DNA of 64,000 bases, taken from Diaporthe sp. PMI_573 (Eukaryota; Ascomycota; Sordariomycetes; Diaporthales; Diaporthaceae). The notes below the pieces were generated by a model. It saw nothing but the letters and a program-made list of their open reading frames with translations. It searched no databases and was not told the DNA's origin. A program made the translations under genes and the position numbers. The DNA lies in contig JAJTUP010000013.1 of assembly GCA_021399435.1 (NCBI GenBank), forward strand, positions 310,001 to 374,000. The letters are read 5' to 3'. Positions 21,922 through 32,635 of the stretch are shown one piece after another; the stretch's first letter is position 1; every line of letters starts with the position of its first letter.

Positions 21922-22291
21922 AACTGGCCGTGAGCGATGAAATGTGTCATCCGGGCCAGCGACCCATTGTCAACGATAGGAGCACGCAGCTTGGCGCTTG
22001 CTAGGAGGTAGAATGGGGCCCTTGAGGCCAAGGATCCCCATTTCTAGCTGGCCTTGGCCTTTATTTGCACCTACTTACTGACTTACCATTATTCTTGCTG
22101 TTGGACGCCTAGTGCTGACGCAGGATAGCTCCAGACCAGCCGTTAATCGGTTAGGATGAGAGTTGGCGCCAGCCAGTACATTTCATCTTATGGTGAGCTG
22201 ATACCAAACCAAAGTACTTAAAACGCCATGCTCGCCGTCCGTAATCGATCGGAGACAGACGAGCACCATACAAAAGGTCCAGCTCGCCAAC
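21922..22291. other. Intergenic region upstream of the sulfotransferase-like gene
   Basis: The regulator's transcript end and the next gene's promoter. Nothing else seen. Confidence 0.4.
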
Positions 22292-23119
22292 ATGGCCACG
22301 CCCGAAGACAAAGCCCGCGACGTTGGGCCCCCAAAGGTCCTCTGCGTAGGCATGCTGCGCACGGGCACAAGCAGCCTCGCAGCAGCTCTCTCCGAGCTCG
22401 GCTTCAAGCACGTCTTCCATGGCCTCGACTCCAGAACCAAGCCATCGCACTGGGCTTTCTTTGAACGAGCCGCCACGGCGGCCTGGCCCGATATCAACGC
22501 ACCGGGCCGGACGCCCCCACCGCAACCCTTCACCCGCCGGGAATGGGACGAGCTATTCGGCGTGTACGACGCGGTGACGGACCTCTCGTGCTTCTGGGCG
22601 CTGCAGCTAGCCGACGCCTACCCGGACGCAAAGGTTATCCTCACTGAGCGCGACTTCGATGCCTGGTTCCCCAGCTTCGACACCGAGGTCCTGCGGCCGC
22701 TCTTTGGGCCATGGGTCGACCTATTCCTTAAGGGTGTTGGCACGATTATCGGAAACCGCGCCGGGTTTGCGATGCAGAAGACCGTCAGCGGCTTCTTTGG
22801 CGGCGCGCGAACGCTCGAGGAGCTCCGCCTGCGCGCGCCTGATGTCTTCCGCCGGCACTCGGAGGCAGTCAAGGCCCACGTCGCGCCAGAGAGGCTTCTC
22901 GTGTATCGCGTCGGTCGGGATGGTTGGGAGCCGCTTTGCCAATTCCTCGGCAAGGAGGTGCCCAATGGAAAGGAGTTCCCGCGCGTCAATGACCGCGACT
23001 CGCACCGTCAGGGCGACGAGGCGATCAAGAGGGTCATGGCCCTCCAGGCCATCCGATCCGCCGTCCCATTTGTGGTTGCCGTGGCGGTAGCGTGGGCAGG
23101 ATGGCTGAATTGGAGATGA
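22292..23119 (+). CDS. Sulfotransferase-like protein, membrane-anchored
   Basis: Single exon, 275 residues. The N-terminal VLCVGMLRTGTSSLAAALSE (residues about 16-35) is the 5'-PSB/P-loop-like motif of the fungal/animal sulfotransferase family often annotated Sulfotransfer_4. Family signatures HVFHGLDS, YPDAKVILTERDFDAW and VNDRDSHR follow. The last 20 residues (IRSAVPFVVAVAVAWAGWLNW region) form a hydrophobic tail that probably anchors the protein in a membrane. Whether it transfers sulfate in fungi is not established. No intron. Confidence 0.85.
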   Translation: MATPEDKARDVGPPKVLCVGMLRTGTSSLAAALSELGFKHVFHGLDSRTKPSHWAFFERAATAAWPDINAPGRTPPPQPFTRREWDELFGVYDAVTDLSCFWALQLADAYPDAKVILTERDFDAWFPSFDTEVLRPLFGPWVDLFLKGVGTIIGNRAGFAMQKTVSGFFGGARTLEELRLRAPDVFRRHSEAVKAHVAPERLLVYRVGRDGWEPLCQFLGKEVPNGKEFPRVNDRDSHRQGDEAIKRVMALQAIRSAVPFVVAVAVAWAGWLNWR

Positions 23120-23713
23120 ATGAGTCCGTTCGAATTGCTCTGTCCCTTACGTGTGTTGGTATACACGTGTATATTAGGCGGCAGTCGAGGGCTAGGCTCT
23201 CAGTGACTTGTACGTTTCGGGATGATTGCCCTTCTGTCGGTAGACAACTATGCATTCTGGAAAATGTTTAATCAGAATCATTATACCGTCTACCGAAGAC
23301 TGTCTTCATGCAAGCGGCCCGCTTCGTAGTTCTCGTCACGCCTGTCGGCCTCTCTGCTTGATGAGGTGTCGAGACATTGTGATGGGCTGGCTCGGTTACG
23401 ACCGGGTATCTTACCCGGCTTCTGCCTCCGTAGCCAGTGGAAACACTCCTTGGGATATTGCTTTTCAGACGGCACCTGCGATTTGGGCCAAAGGGTTTTC
23501 GGTGTGCTTTGCAGCACAGTCTTTAGGTGCAAGATCGAAGGACTAAGATGACGATCTTTTCTCGTATTATTGATATGTGTTGCACGCATACCCCGGGTGG
23601 ACGCCGCTGCAACATTGGGACATGAATTGATGGCATTGGATAGTAAGTGTTGGCTCAAACAAAAGAGTGCTCATTATACAATTAGCCTGGTACACATAAC
23701 GGCCTCATGCTCT
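23120..23713. other. Convergent intergenic region
   Basis: Between the sulfotransferase-like gene (+) and the SET gene (-). No gene or repeat seen. Confidence 0.4.
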
Positions 23714-25108
23714 TTACAATCTCTTCCCCCAGCTCCAGTGCGCCTCAGGGTCATCCAACAACGACACCATCTCCCTCACAACAACAGAATTCGCACCCTC
23801 CTCCACCACAAACTGCTCCAGCGCCAGCAATGCATACTTGACCGCACCTTCAGGTCTCCGGAACGCATTATAATTTAGCGCCGCCAGCCGGTACGCCGAA
23901 GACCCGTGCGGCCCGAGAAGCCTCTCCTGTTCATAGATGGAAAGCAACAGCGCCACCGCGTCCAAGATGCGAGTCTCATATGCGGTCTTAGTTTGTTCCG
24001 TCTTCTTCCATCCGCCGCCCTGCTTCCCGCTCCCCGTCTCCCCGGGGCTGAGCAAGAGCGAGTTCTCCACCTCGTACAGCCGCCACAGCCTGTGGTCGCT
24101 CGCGTTCGCCAGGGCCTCGGGGAGGCTGCACTGCGCGCAGGCGCACCCGAAACCCCAGTTGCGCAGCGTGCGCTCCCGCCTCACGGCCCGCACGCGGAAG
24201 CCGTCCACGTACGAGATGCTCAGCTCCTGGCCGGAGGGAACGCCGGCGGCGGCGGCCACCGTCGTGCGATGGATGATGCCGTAGTCGAGGTGGAACGCGA
24301 CGTTGGGCCGGCAATCGTGATTATACATTGAGACCTCGGGGAAGTTGCCGATGAATGGGCCCAGCCCGGTCCCGGGTAGGAGTGGCAGGTTGAACGAGTT
24401 GTTCATGACGATGTCGAGGATGTCATCGTCGCCCTCCGCATGCGTCTGCCCCAGTTGTCTCCAGAAGGCGGCGCGCGTCGTCTCGGGGAGTCGGCCCACT
24501 GCCTCGCGGAGGAGCCGCAGCTGGTCTACGCGCCCCAGATCGTCGACGAGGTTGCGGTGGAGAACCAGCGCAGGAGTATACGCCATGACCTGCATGCCGC
24601 GGTGGATGGGCTGTGACGCCGCCAGGCCTCTCCCCTTGCCTGAAATATACTGCACCTCGGTTGCTGGGCTGCGGACATTGACGCTTGCCGACTCGATGAA
24701 AGATGCGGCTGCGGCTGGGTCTGCCAGTTCAGAGAACACGGGTAAGTTGGCGAGCGCCTGGGCGGACTCCGGGGTGGTGATTAGTGCGATGCCCCGACCC
24801 GCGGCGAAGTTTGGATGTGCGTAGATGCAATAGTCTCCGGCGCACGTATGGGGGCCTGTCCAGCCTCCTGACGTATCTTCTTCATCTTGAGGCACGTTAG
24901 ACGTGGAGTAAGACTGTGTCGTCGTGTTATCTGCTTTGCTGGGAGAGCATTGCCATTCCTTGTCTTGTAAAGAGACTTGGGCTGAGAGAAGAGGACTGGC
25001 AGCGCAAGACTCAACGTCGATACGGTGCTGTGATGGGAGTTGTGTATCTTTTGCGAGTGTGACCACAGCGCATGACAAAAGAAGTAAAACGCCGGAGGCG
25101 CTTATCAT
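23714..25108 (-). CDS. SET-domain protein with an N-terminal signal peptide
   Basis: Single exon, 464 residues from the Met at 25108. The frame stays open upstream to 25546, but the chosen start gives a clear hydrophobic leader MISASGVLLLLSCAVVTLA. SET landmarks are KGRGLAASQPIHRGM (SET-N) around residue 170-185 and YNHDCRPNVAFHLDY (SET-C, cofactor site) around 275, then SYVDGF and a post-SET-like cluster WGFGCACAQC that could bind zinc. A C-terminal helical region ends the protein. Protein-lysine methyltransferase is the expected activity, but a secretory leader is unusual for the family. The fungal group of SET proteins with signal peptides has no established substrate. Confidence 0.85.
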   Translation of the reverse strand: MISASGVLLLLSCAVVTLAKDTQLPSQHRIDVESCAASPLLSAQVSLQDKEWQCSPSKADNTTTQSYSTSNVPQDEEDTSGGWTGPHTCAGDYCIYAHPNFAAGRGIALITTPESAQALANLPVFSELADPAAAASFIESASVNVRSPATEVQYISGKGRGLAASQPIHRGMQVMAYTPALVLHRNLVDDLGRVDQLRLLREAVGRLPETTRAAFWRQLGQTHAEGDDDILDIVMNNSFNLPLLPGTGLGPFIGNFPEVSMYNHDCRPNVAFHLDYGIIHRTTVAAAAGVPSGQELSISYVDGFRVRAVRRERTLRNWGFGCACAQCSLPEALANASDHRLWRLYEVENSLLLSPGETGSGKQGGGWKKTEQTKTAYETRILDAVALLLSIYEQERLLGPHGSSAYRLAALNYNAFRRPEGAVKYALLALEQFVVEEGANSVVVREMVSLLDDPEAHWSWGKRL

Positions 25109-25635
25109 TGTGACACCTGCCGGTTGAAATATACAATAGGCCGAGCACCAGCGGATCATGCAAATTCGATTCGAGAGGGAATGTGACCGATTTGGAACAA
25201 ATGAGATCGAAAGTTGACATTCTTCGAATTGAAGAAGTTTCCGAGATGTTGTTCCTGGGGCGCTGGTGTCGAGCCATGATGTTTCACCGGCCCGTTTCAT
25301 CTGATGAAGTGGTGAGCCTCCGTGCGTCAAGCTCCCGGACAAGGTCAAGCTGAAGCCGGTCAAGAAACGCGAATCAGTGGCCCTAAGAAGATATCGCCCA
25401 CAACAAAAAGAAATGGATTCATAAAAATCCTCCCAAGCTTCATGTCTGGATGCAGGTCGCTTGATTCCACGCAGATGTAGTTCATCCCAAATCAAGCGTG
25501 GCTTCTCCTGTTGCCCACCCGCGGTCGCATGCATTCCTCGACCCATGGAGAATCTGAAAACAAATTTTCGTGCATTTTATGATGATGCTGGACAATTTAC
25601 TGCACCTATGCTTGGTAGTATCCCTCATGTGTACA
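25109..25635. other. Intergenic region, SET promoter
   Basis: Upstream of the SET gene and downstream of FAN1, both on the - strand. The SET frame has no stop through much of it, so a longer N-terminus cannot be fully excluded. Confidence 0.4.
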
Positions 25636-28272
25636 TCATGTCGCGTTTCCATCGACCTCCTTGATATCCCCTGCAATAGCATTTACCAAGGCGACCCTTA
25701 CCCCAGCGCCCGTCAGAACATGAATCCACAACCGCTGGGTATCACTCAACCGGTCATTCGCACTCTTGACCTCCGCAAACATGCATTCGCGTTCTGGTTC
25801 CATCCTCCAGAGCACGAGGTCAGGGACCCCGCCGCCCCTTTGCCTGTATTCTTGCGCCATGACCTTGCACACGGCGGCAAGGGCCTCGCCGCGAAAGCAG
25901 CCCGCGAGCTCGACGAGATCCTCCAACTCGTAGTCCCAGTTCAGTCCCACCACGCACGTTCTCCTCTCGCGGTGCTCGCCGTCGACCTGCCGGATGATGC
26001 GCGGGCCGTCGCCGTTTGAGATTTCTGCGAGGCGGTGGTTGATCTCAGAGGCTCGAGTTGGGTAGAAGGCGTCGGTGTGTAAGTCCAGCGGGCAGGTCTG
26101 GTATGCTGTTTGAAACACGTTTGGTATGTAGAGGAACAGGATATCGTAGAACAAATATGCGAACAAGGTCCTCAAGATACCACCCTCGGAATGGTAGCCC
26201 TTCCAGCCCTCAGTGCGATAGTGAGACAAGCACATCTCCTCAACGCTACACTCGCCGCCACCTTCGGCTTCATCAATCCATACTGTCTTGGTGCTGGTCC
26301 CACCGCGCTTACCGGCTGCAGGATCGTCACGCTTGATTTGAGTCCCTGAGACGCTGTGCTCTTCGGGCTTATGCAGGCGGACGTGTCCAAAGTCATGCTG
26401 GAGGCGCTTTGGGATGCGGATGCGCTTTTCCAGCTTGGTCAGGCGCTTCTGCAGATCAAAGTGGTAGATGATATGGCAGTCACGGTCCTCCAAGGCAGCC
26501 TCGCAGGTGGCGACGGCTATGCGGCGCCAGTGTTTCTTCAGCTGCTCTTGGTCGGCAACATGGGGATCAGGTTTCTCTTCCCACATGTAGTGTTCTTCGA
26601 GCAGTGCTTTGCGCTGATACCACGAGCCGCGGCGGGCCATCTGGAAGAAGTGCTGGTCGAGGAGCTCAGTGAGAAGGGCGTGCTCTTCCAAATACTCGTG
26701 CAGCCGACCATAGACGTAGGCTGCTTTGTGGGCGATTCTGGTGTACGCATGGGCAGCATTCAGACGGCGAAGATACGCGCCTTCACCGAACTCGTATACT
26801 TGGTTCTCTTTGCGCTCTTCTTCCCCCAGAAGTTTCCGCCAGCGGGGAGTGATACTATTAAATATCTCGAGTACACGTCGGTAGCCTTCCTCGCCAGGAG
26901 GTCCGTTGAACTCGAGGATCTTGTCGACCTCGAACTCTAGTCGCATGGCTTGCTCGAACTCCAAAAGGCTGCGGCGATCGGGGAAGATGTTTGATGTCCG
27001 GTCAACAATATACTGTGGAAAGTTTCGCCTCGAAATCTTGGCCAGGATGATGGTGGTCAGGGATTTCTCCGTCCACTCTGTCGACCGGTAGAAAACAAGA
27101 TGTACCCGTTCAAAAAGCTTGAAAACTGGGGGCGATATCCTGATACATGGTCCAGTGATGGCCACAATCTTGGCCAAGAAGTGTTGATTGCGATTTGACT
27201 CCTGTTTCGGGTCCGGGTCAGGAGTTTCGCTGCCTGTCTCACGGCCAGCGGAGTCCACTGAGCCAGTTGTGCTCTCCCGGCGCAGTCCCACCGCCAACAA
27301 GCCGCTTTGTTGTGAGCTCATTCGCAACAGCTTCTTCAAGATGTCACTCTTGTTTTTGCCTTGGACCTTGGCTTCCTTGGCTAGACCCTTGAGTTCGTCT
27401 AAACTCAGCAGGGCAGCAGCTTCGTCAACGGAAGTGATATGTTCATCGGAGGAGTCAGCAAAGGTGAAACTATCGGCGAGAGACCATTCCTGCAGGGCAA
27501 CACCGGCGACTTCACCGTCATGATGATCCTCGGCATCAGGATGCGCGTCAGTGCTCCCTTCTATAGTGGGCAAAGCGCGACGCCGCTGCAGCGTCTCGAT
27601 GGCGGCATCGGGATCCGAGATGTCGCTGTAGTAGCCAAGCTTATCACGGCGATGCCACGCAGCGACTTTGCGTAGAAAAAGACGGACGTATAGATACTGG
27701 GCATCATAGTCCAGACCACGCCAATGGCCAAAGACAGCCATCTCTTTCTCGTCGAACAAATGGGCCTCATCTTCGAGCACGGTATCAAGGGCAAGGTTGA
27801 AGGCGTCGACATATATCGAGCTCTTGCCCCTGACCCACTTCCTCCGCTCGACACCACACTCGGGCTGTGCGTCTGCCGTGTCCTCGGTGCTGAGTTGGGA
27901 GGCTCTCATTGCCTCATACTCCTCGATTGCATCTGCGTCAGCCTTGATGTGAGGCAGGGCACTCTCGAGGGCAGTTTCATGTTGGCGGTGGGTTGAGGTA
28001 TTCTGGTCCACCTCGTCCTCGTCCTCGGCCTCGGAATCCGGTATGACGTCTCTCGCGCGCCGTGGGGTTGTCTTGACCGGCTTCTTGACAGGATGGCGTG
28101 TTGAGGCGTCCGATGATTGTCCCTCTTCGTCAGAGTCGCTGTTGTCACGTCGGGGTCCCTCGAGCTTCACCCTTTTTGAAGGTCGGCCAGGCATCTCCGC
28201 CGAGTTTGAGATGTCAGCCAGTGGTTCCCTGGGAGTGGACGAGGCCGTTGTTCTGCGCACGAAGGCGTCCAT
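25636..28272 (-). CDS. FAN1: FAN1-type structure-specific nuclease (VRR-NUC domain)
   Basis: Single exon, 878 residues from the Met at 28272 (MDAFVRRTTASS); the open frame continues upstream but that part is not protein-like. It acts in DNA interstrand-crosslink repair in the nucleus as a 5' flap endo/exonuclease. The C-terminal VRR-NUC (PD-(D/E)XK) fold shows GVPDLVLWR and MFAEVKSANDRLSD, giving the Asp and Glu-x-Lys catalytic residues, and ends RVALV. Upstream are the SAP-like segment (LSLDELKGLAKEAKVQGKN) and the helical/TPR region (EEHYMWEE, ERDCHIIYHFDLQKRLTKL quoted in part). The N-terminus is acidic and low-complexity with KRVK/KKPVK-type basic stretches that could serve nuclear import. 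Confidence 0.93.
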   Translation of the reverse strand: MDAFVRRTTASSTPREPLADISNSAEMPGRPSKRVKLEGPRRDNSDSDEEGQSSDASTRHPVKKPVKTTPRRARDVIPDSEAEDEDEVDQNTSTHRQHETALESALPHIKADADAIEEYEAMRASQLSTEDTADAQPECGVERRKWVRGKSSIYVDAFNLALDTVLEDEAHLFDEKEMAVFGHWRGLDYDAQYLYVRLFLRKVAAWHRRDKLGYYSDISDPDAAIETLQRRRALPTIEGSTDAHPDAEDHHDGEVAGVALQEWSLADSFTFADSSDEHITSVDEAAALLSLDELKGLAKEAKVQGKNKSDILKKLLRMSSQQSGLLAVGLRRESTTGSVDSAGRETGSETPDPDPKQESNRNQHFLAKIVAITGPCIRISPPVFKLFERVHLVFYRSTEWTEKSLTTIILAKISRRNFPQYIVDRTSNIFPDRRSLLEFEQAMRLEFEVDKILEFNGPPGEEGYRRVLEIFNSITPRWRKLLGEEERKENQVYEFGEGAYLRRLNAAHAYTRIAHKAAYVYGRLHEYLEEHALLTELLDQHFFQMARRGSWYQRKALLEEHYMWEEKPDPHVADQEQLKKHWRRIAVATCEAALEDRDCHIIYHFDLQKRLTKLEKRIRIPKRLQHDFGHVRLHKPEEHSVSGTQIKRDDPAAGKRGGTSTKTVWIDEAEGGGECSVEEMCLSHYRTEGWKGYHSEGGILRTLFAYLFYDILFLYIPNVFQTAYQTCPLDLHTDAFYPTRASEINHRLAEISNGDGPRIIRQVDGEHRERRTCVVGLNWDYELEDLVELAGCFRGEALAAVCKVMAQEYRQRGGGVPDLVLWRMEPERECMFAEVKSANDRLSDTQRLWIHVLTGAGVRVALVNAIAGDIKEVDGNAT

Positions 28273-28728
28273 TGCATGACAACATCGAAGTGATGTTTTG
28301 GAAGAGGAGCCATGAGAATAAAATGACCTGGCCTGCTCCGTTCTAATTGCCCTGTCAGGCAGGCAAGCCCGCTCAAGTCGGTCGGGCTGACAAAGGCAAG
28401 CCAAGGAAGTGCGATTGATGTCATTTGGCAAAGCGCGTCCTAGGCGCGTCGAGCCTGCCCGCGGCGGGTCGCTTCCATTAGGACCCCTGCGTTCCCACGG
28501 CAGCTGGGGCCGAGTCCAGCATGCGCCGGGGGAGAGGGGAGGCATCCCGAGCTCCAAATCCAACCCAGAGCTTTCGTGTCTTGCATCGCATGCACCGAGA
28601 ACAAAACTCTGCGATCACGCGGTCAACAGCTCAACAGCGGGCGGAAAAGTCCCGTCCTCCCTTCGCAACTTGCGCACCGGTTCGATTTGCAACAGACTAT
28701 TGCATTCAAAGTTGTTGAATCTGTTGCA
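28273..28728. other. Divergent promoter region, FAN1/SDC1
   Basis: The two housekeeping genes start 456 bp apart on opposite strands. No specific element assigned. Confidence 0.4.
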
Positions 28729-29797
28729 ATGTCAGAATCAACCCCCATCTTGGACCCTCCTGTCGAGAATGCAACAAGCGCCGCAGGAACCGAGGGCTCT
28801 GCGGCAGCAACAGACAGTAGAGGGTCCAAGGAGAACAATGGCCAGGATGTTACAATGGCAGGGCTTGAGGACTCAGGAGTCAAGGCTGCTAATGCTAAGA
28901 CTGGAGCTGATCCGGCTGTGAGTGATGCCATTTGCCATGTGTACCACCAGTGCTTCCTCCATCCACTTGGATGGCACTCACCACCACATTCACCTTGAAC
29001 AGCCACCATGAACTATGGCTCCCAACTACGCAATGCCGTCTGGTCTGGTCTGGTCTGGTCTGTTCTCTTTCACAAGTCGCTTCAGGACCACAGGGCCATC
29101 ACTTTTGTCCCACAAACCACCACCTTCCCGCCTCCACAGGACTAGGACAGCAAGCAAAACCGAAAATGGCTGCCTGCAAGACCACCTTGGCCCTCAGTCT
29201 CGCGAGACCCTCTCCCACGGGCTCCTACCGAAGCCCTCGCTACCCGTGCCTCGTCCACTTGAGAGCTCCTTCTGACTTCCTCGCCCAGCTCGCCAGCAGC
29301 AACAACGCGACCACCACCACCGCTTCCTCCTCGACGAACCCGCCCACCCCGAACCGCACCTCCACGCCGACCGGTTCCAAGGAGAGTGTGCCCGCGCGCC
29401 TGGAGAACAACTCGTCGCGCGCCCCCTCCGCCGCGCCGGCCGACCGCACCGCTGATAGAGTCACCATGCCCACCGAGCCCGCCGCCCACGGTGCCCCGAC
29501 CCGCCAGTACCTCAACAGCAAGGTGACATACCACGTCATGGAGGGCATGAAGATCGTCGCAAAGGACCAGTAAGCAAGCCTGTCCATTTCCCCTCCCCCT
29601 CACTGTCGCAGCTGTGTCAAGGGCCGTGGTTGACTAATTGTTATCACAGACCCCGCGATCCCCTTCGCGTCCTGGGCGAGTTCCTCCTCAAGCGCAGCGC
29701 CGAACTCGAGCATGCCGGCACCGTCTCCTCTGGCGCTGAGGGCGACAAGGACAAGGTCAAAGAGAATGGTGCCGATACCCCCATCGTCGAGCAGTAA
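28729..29797 (+). CDS. SDC1: COMPASS complex subunit Sdc1 (Dpy-30 domain)
   Basis: Exons 28729-28917, 29289-29569 and 29650-29797 join to 205 residues. The Dpy-30 dimerisation helices are TRQYLNSKVTYHVMEGMKIV (about 130-150) followed by AKDQPRDPLRVLGEFLLKR, split by intron 2. Sdc1 helps assemble the Set1/COMPASS histone H3K4 methyltransferase in the nucleus. The rest is low-complexity Ser/Thr/Ala/Glu sequence typical of fungal orthologues. Intron 1 is long (371 nt), starts GTGAGT, contains five TGGTC units near 29038-29062 and ends CTGACTTCCTCGCCCAG. The exact acceptor is the least certain point. Confidence 0.88.
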
Positions 29798-30654
29798 GGC
29801 GACGCGCAAGATCAAGTCACGCTACCATATTGCGAGACTTCCATCCTCGTATCTTATGTCGCCGGCTTGTGGAGGGCAGCTTCCTCTCCTACCCAACGGT
29901 ATCATTGGTTCTGGGGCTAGGTTAATACTAGCTTTGGGTGCGTCCCCTTGTACAGATCCGACGCGGCTCTACCTGGTGGATAAAGTTCTGACTTTCTGCT
30001 TGTGAACAGCCAGCCCTCGCTGTGGTTTTGTTGCAACTTTGGTATGGCCATGGCGCTCTGTGACCACAACTTGCATTCGACAGGGCTAGAGCAACGGAGA
30101 AAGAGCGAGGGGATAAGAGTGGTAAAGAAAAAGTTGCGACCACATGGACTAGGAACGGCGTTTCGGGGTGTGATGTTCTGTCCCAGCCGGGCGGTCGGCG
30201 GTCAGTCAGTTGGTTAGTCGGTTGCTCGGTCACCACATGGGGCATCGTAAGGCGGCGTACGGCTAGGAATTATCACAAGATACCATCTTTCCTAATGGCA
30301 CACATTTGACCACACTACATGTCTCTCGCAGTTGGTATGATCAATCTCCGTCATTCAGTGATGTACGAGTTGGTAGTGCAGGGGTGTTGCAATTTTGCTC
30401 ATCTACCCTCTACCAAATGGGAGGTTCGAGATGGTATCATCCTCCCCAAACCGAGCTTCTTCGATCCGAGTTAACCCCGTCGGTTCGGTTCCAGTCCTTC
30501 CCCAACTCCGTACCAGACCTTAATCATCACAGAGGCCGAAGACCGAAGAGTAATCTAGCCAGTAATGCACTTTTCCGTCGCTTCCTTCACGACCAACTCC
30601 ACTCATCCTCGTCCCATGACGGCAACAGCAGTAGCAGTGGACAACAGCTATCGC
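29798..30654. other. Convergent intergenic region, SDC1/RPS13
   Basis: About 850 bp holding both 3' untranslated regions. No further gene recognised. Confidence 0.4.
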
Positions 30655-31551
30655 TTAGGCAACGAGGGTAGACGCGGTGGCGGCCTCGTAGCGCCAGGTG
30701 GGGGGCAGGACACCGACGGTCTTGTAGTAACGGGCCAGACGGTGGATACGGGACTCGATCAGAATGAGGCGGAACTTGGAGTCCTTGTCCTTGCGGTTGC
30801 GCTCAAGGTGCTTGCGGACGGCAACAGCCTAGAAAATCGCACTTTGCTTAGCATCTACAGCACGTGGGCTTGAGCTGGCTGAGGGAGATGTGTGTGCTTG
30901 GGGGTGTGGGGCAAAGGGAAGAGCGGGTTTGTTTCTGGCGCACCTTCTTGATCAACATGTACAGGTCCTCAGGGATATCGGGGGCGAGGCCTGTTTAAGA
31001 TCACTCTGTCAGCTCATGACCGAGCAGAGGCATTTATTGATTTTTGTTCATCATGCGTGTTGCCGCCCGACTCACGTCCTGAAGCCGTGCTGTGGGCACC
31101 GACTTTTCAGGAGTGTCTGCGTCACAGAAGGCATAACATCGCATGGCAGAGTATTCGTTGTTCGACGCGACGGATCCGGGATCGTTTTCGCTTTCGCGTA
31201 GGGCATTCAGAATGGGGAAGCCATACCGCTGGACTTGAGAATTCGCAGAATGCGGTTACCTGGGCGCGCACAAACAAGTCAGCCTTCCACCCTCGTCGTA
31301 TCCATGTCTTCTGCCTCTGCTCCTGCCAGGCGGGTACAGCACAACATACCGGTAACGACCTTAACCTGGGCGATTCCATGGGAGTCACGCAGGATGACAC
31401 CGATCTGGGAAGGGGTGGCACCCTTCTTGGCCAGCTTGCAGATCTGGTCGACGACCTGGTCGGGGGTGGTCTTGAGCCACGATGGGGGGCTGCGGCTGTA
31501 GGGGACGGCGGAAGCCGAAATTCCCTTTCCGTTGGAGTGAAGACGACCCAT
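30655..31551 (-). CDS. RPS13: 40S ribosomal protein S13 (uS15)
   Basis: Exons 31551-31350, 31259-31227, 30990-30944 and 30828-30655 join to exactly 151 residues, the usual length of eukaryotic S13. It opens [20 protein letters not shown], has the uS15 core ([20 protein letters not shown], then [20 protein letters not shown]) and ends TASTLVA. It is a component of the cytosolic small ribosomal subunit. Exon 2 is only 33 nt. Introns of 90, 236 and 115 nt are ordinary; none belongs to the introner families. Confidence 0.97.
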
Positions 31552-32635
31552 TCTGATTGATGGTTTCGGGTGTTGGTAGACGGTGCGAAGGGACTGGTGT
31601 CGTCGTGGTCGTCGTCAAGAGGCTTGATCGTGCTGCTGAATGAGCTCCGGCTGCTACAAATTCCCAGGGCAGAATTTAGCGAAGTTCAAGGTTCAAAGTT
31701 TGCGTGGGCCTGCCAGCCAAAGGTGGGCCCGGTGAAAAGGTCGGCCCGGTGTGCACGGCAGACGTTGGCGCGGGACCAAAGAGCTTCGCAAGCGTGGGCG
31801 GGTACTTTGGGCGGGTCAATCTGCAAGCTTCAAATCTGCAAATCTTTTGAGGAAGCTTGCGACTCTGCATTCCCCAACACAACACACCCGACGACATCGC
31901 CTCTCAACAGCAGTTCAGCTGGTAAGTTCGAATCAGACGTTTTCTTTTCTCACCCGCGGTGCTCAAGTGATGATCAACAACCTAATTTTTAATTACTATT
32001 CTGGTACCTCTTATGTTAGGCTTCCTTCGGGATTCCGATGAATGTAATGGACTTCTGACAGCACACCCTCGCATTGCATCTCTTCTGTCCTGACCACCTA
32101 TCGAGAACGTGTTGCTGATTTCGATTCTCCAGATCTGGCCTTTGGCTTCTATAAGCTGGTGCTGTCGTGTCTCGTCGAGTCCTAGAGTCGTCCGTGTTCG
32201 GCCTCTTTCCAGAGCAAGAGCCAGTGGCACCCTCGCAGCTGGAGCTCACCTAGCAGTAGTAGATTCAATATGGCAATCGCTTATCTCGTACTGCTCTGAG
32301 TCTGATTTATGTTTCGTGCACTGCACTTGTGATGCTAAAGGCTCGTAAATCCCTTGACCTGTAACACTGCTCGTCGAATCAATCAAAACATTTTGGGTCC
32401 GCTCAGTACTTGAATATTTCTACTGTACATGGGTCAATTTACAGTGCTCTCCTGTTTGGAGTCTCGAACGATGAATTCGAACTCTTCCCGGCCACCTCGT
32501 CCTGCCAACCGGCACGTTGATTCTTGGGATGTTTATTGAAGCTTCCAATGCTACTGCGCGGTTTCACTTCACGGATCCCTTGCTAATTACCCAAACATTT
32601 CCCATGCCGGTCTGACGAGCCCGCGTTTTGTCCTC
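31552..32635. other. Intergenic region, RPS13 promoter
   Basis: Upstream of RPS13 and downstream of U2AF65. A pyrimidine/purine-rich stretch near 31560-31625 is expected for a ribosomal protein promoter. No gene recognised. Confidence 0.4.
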
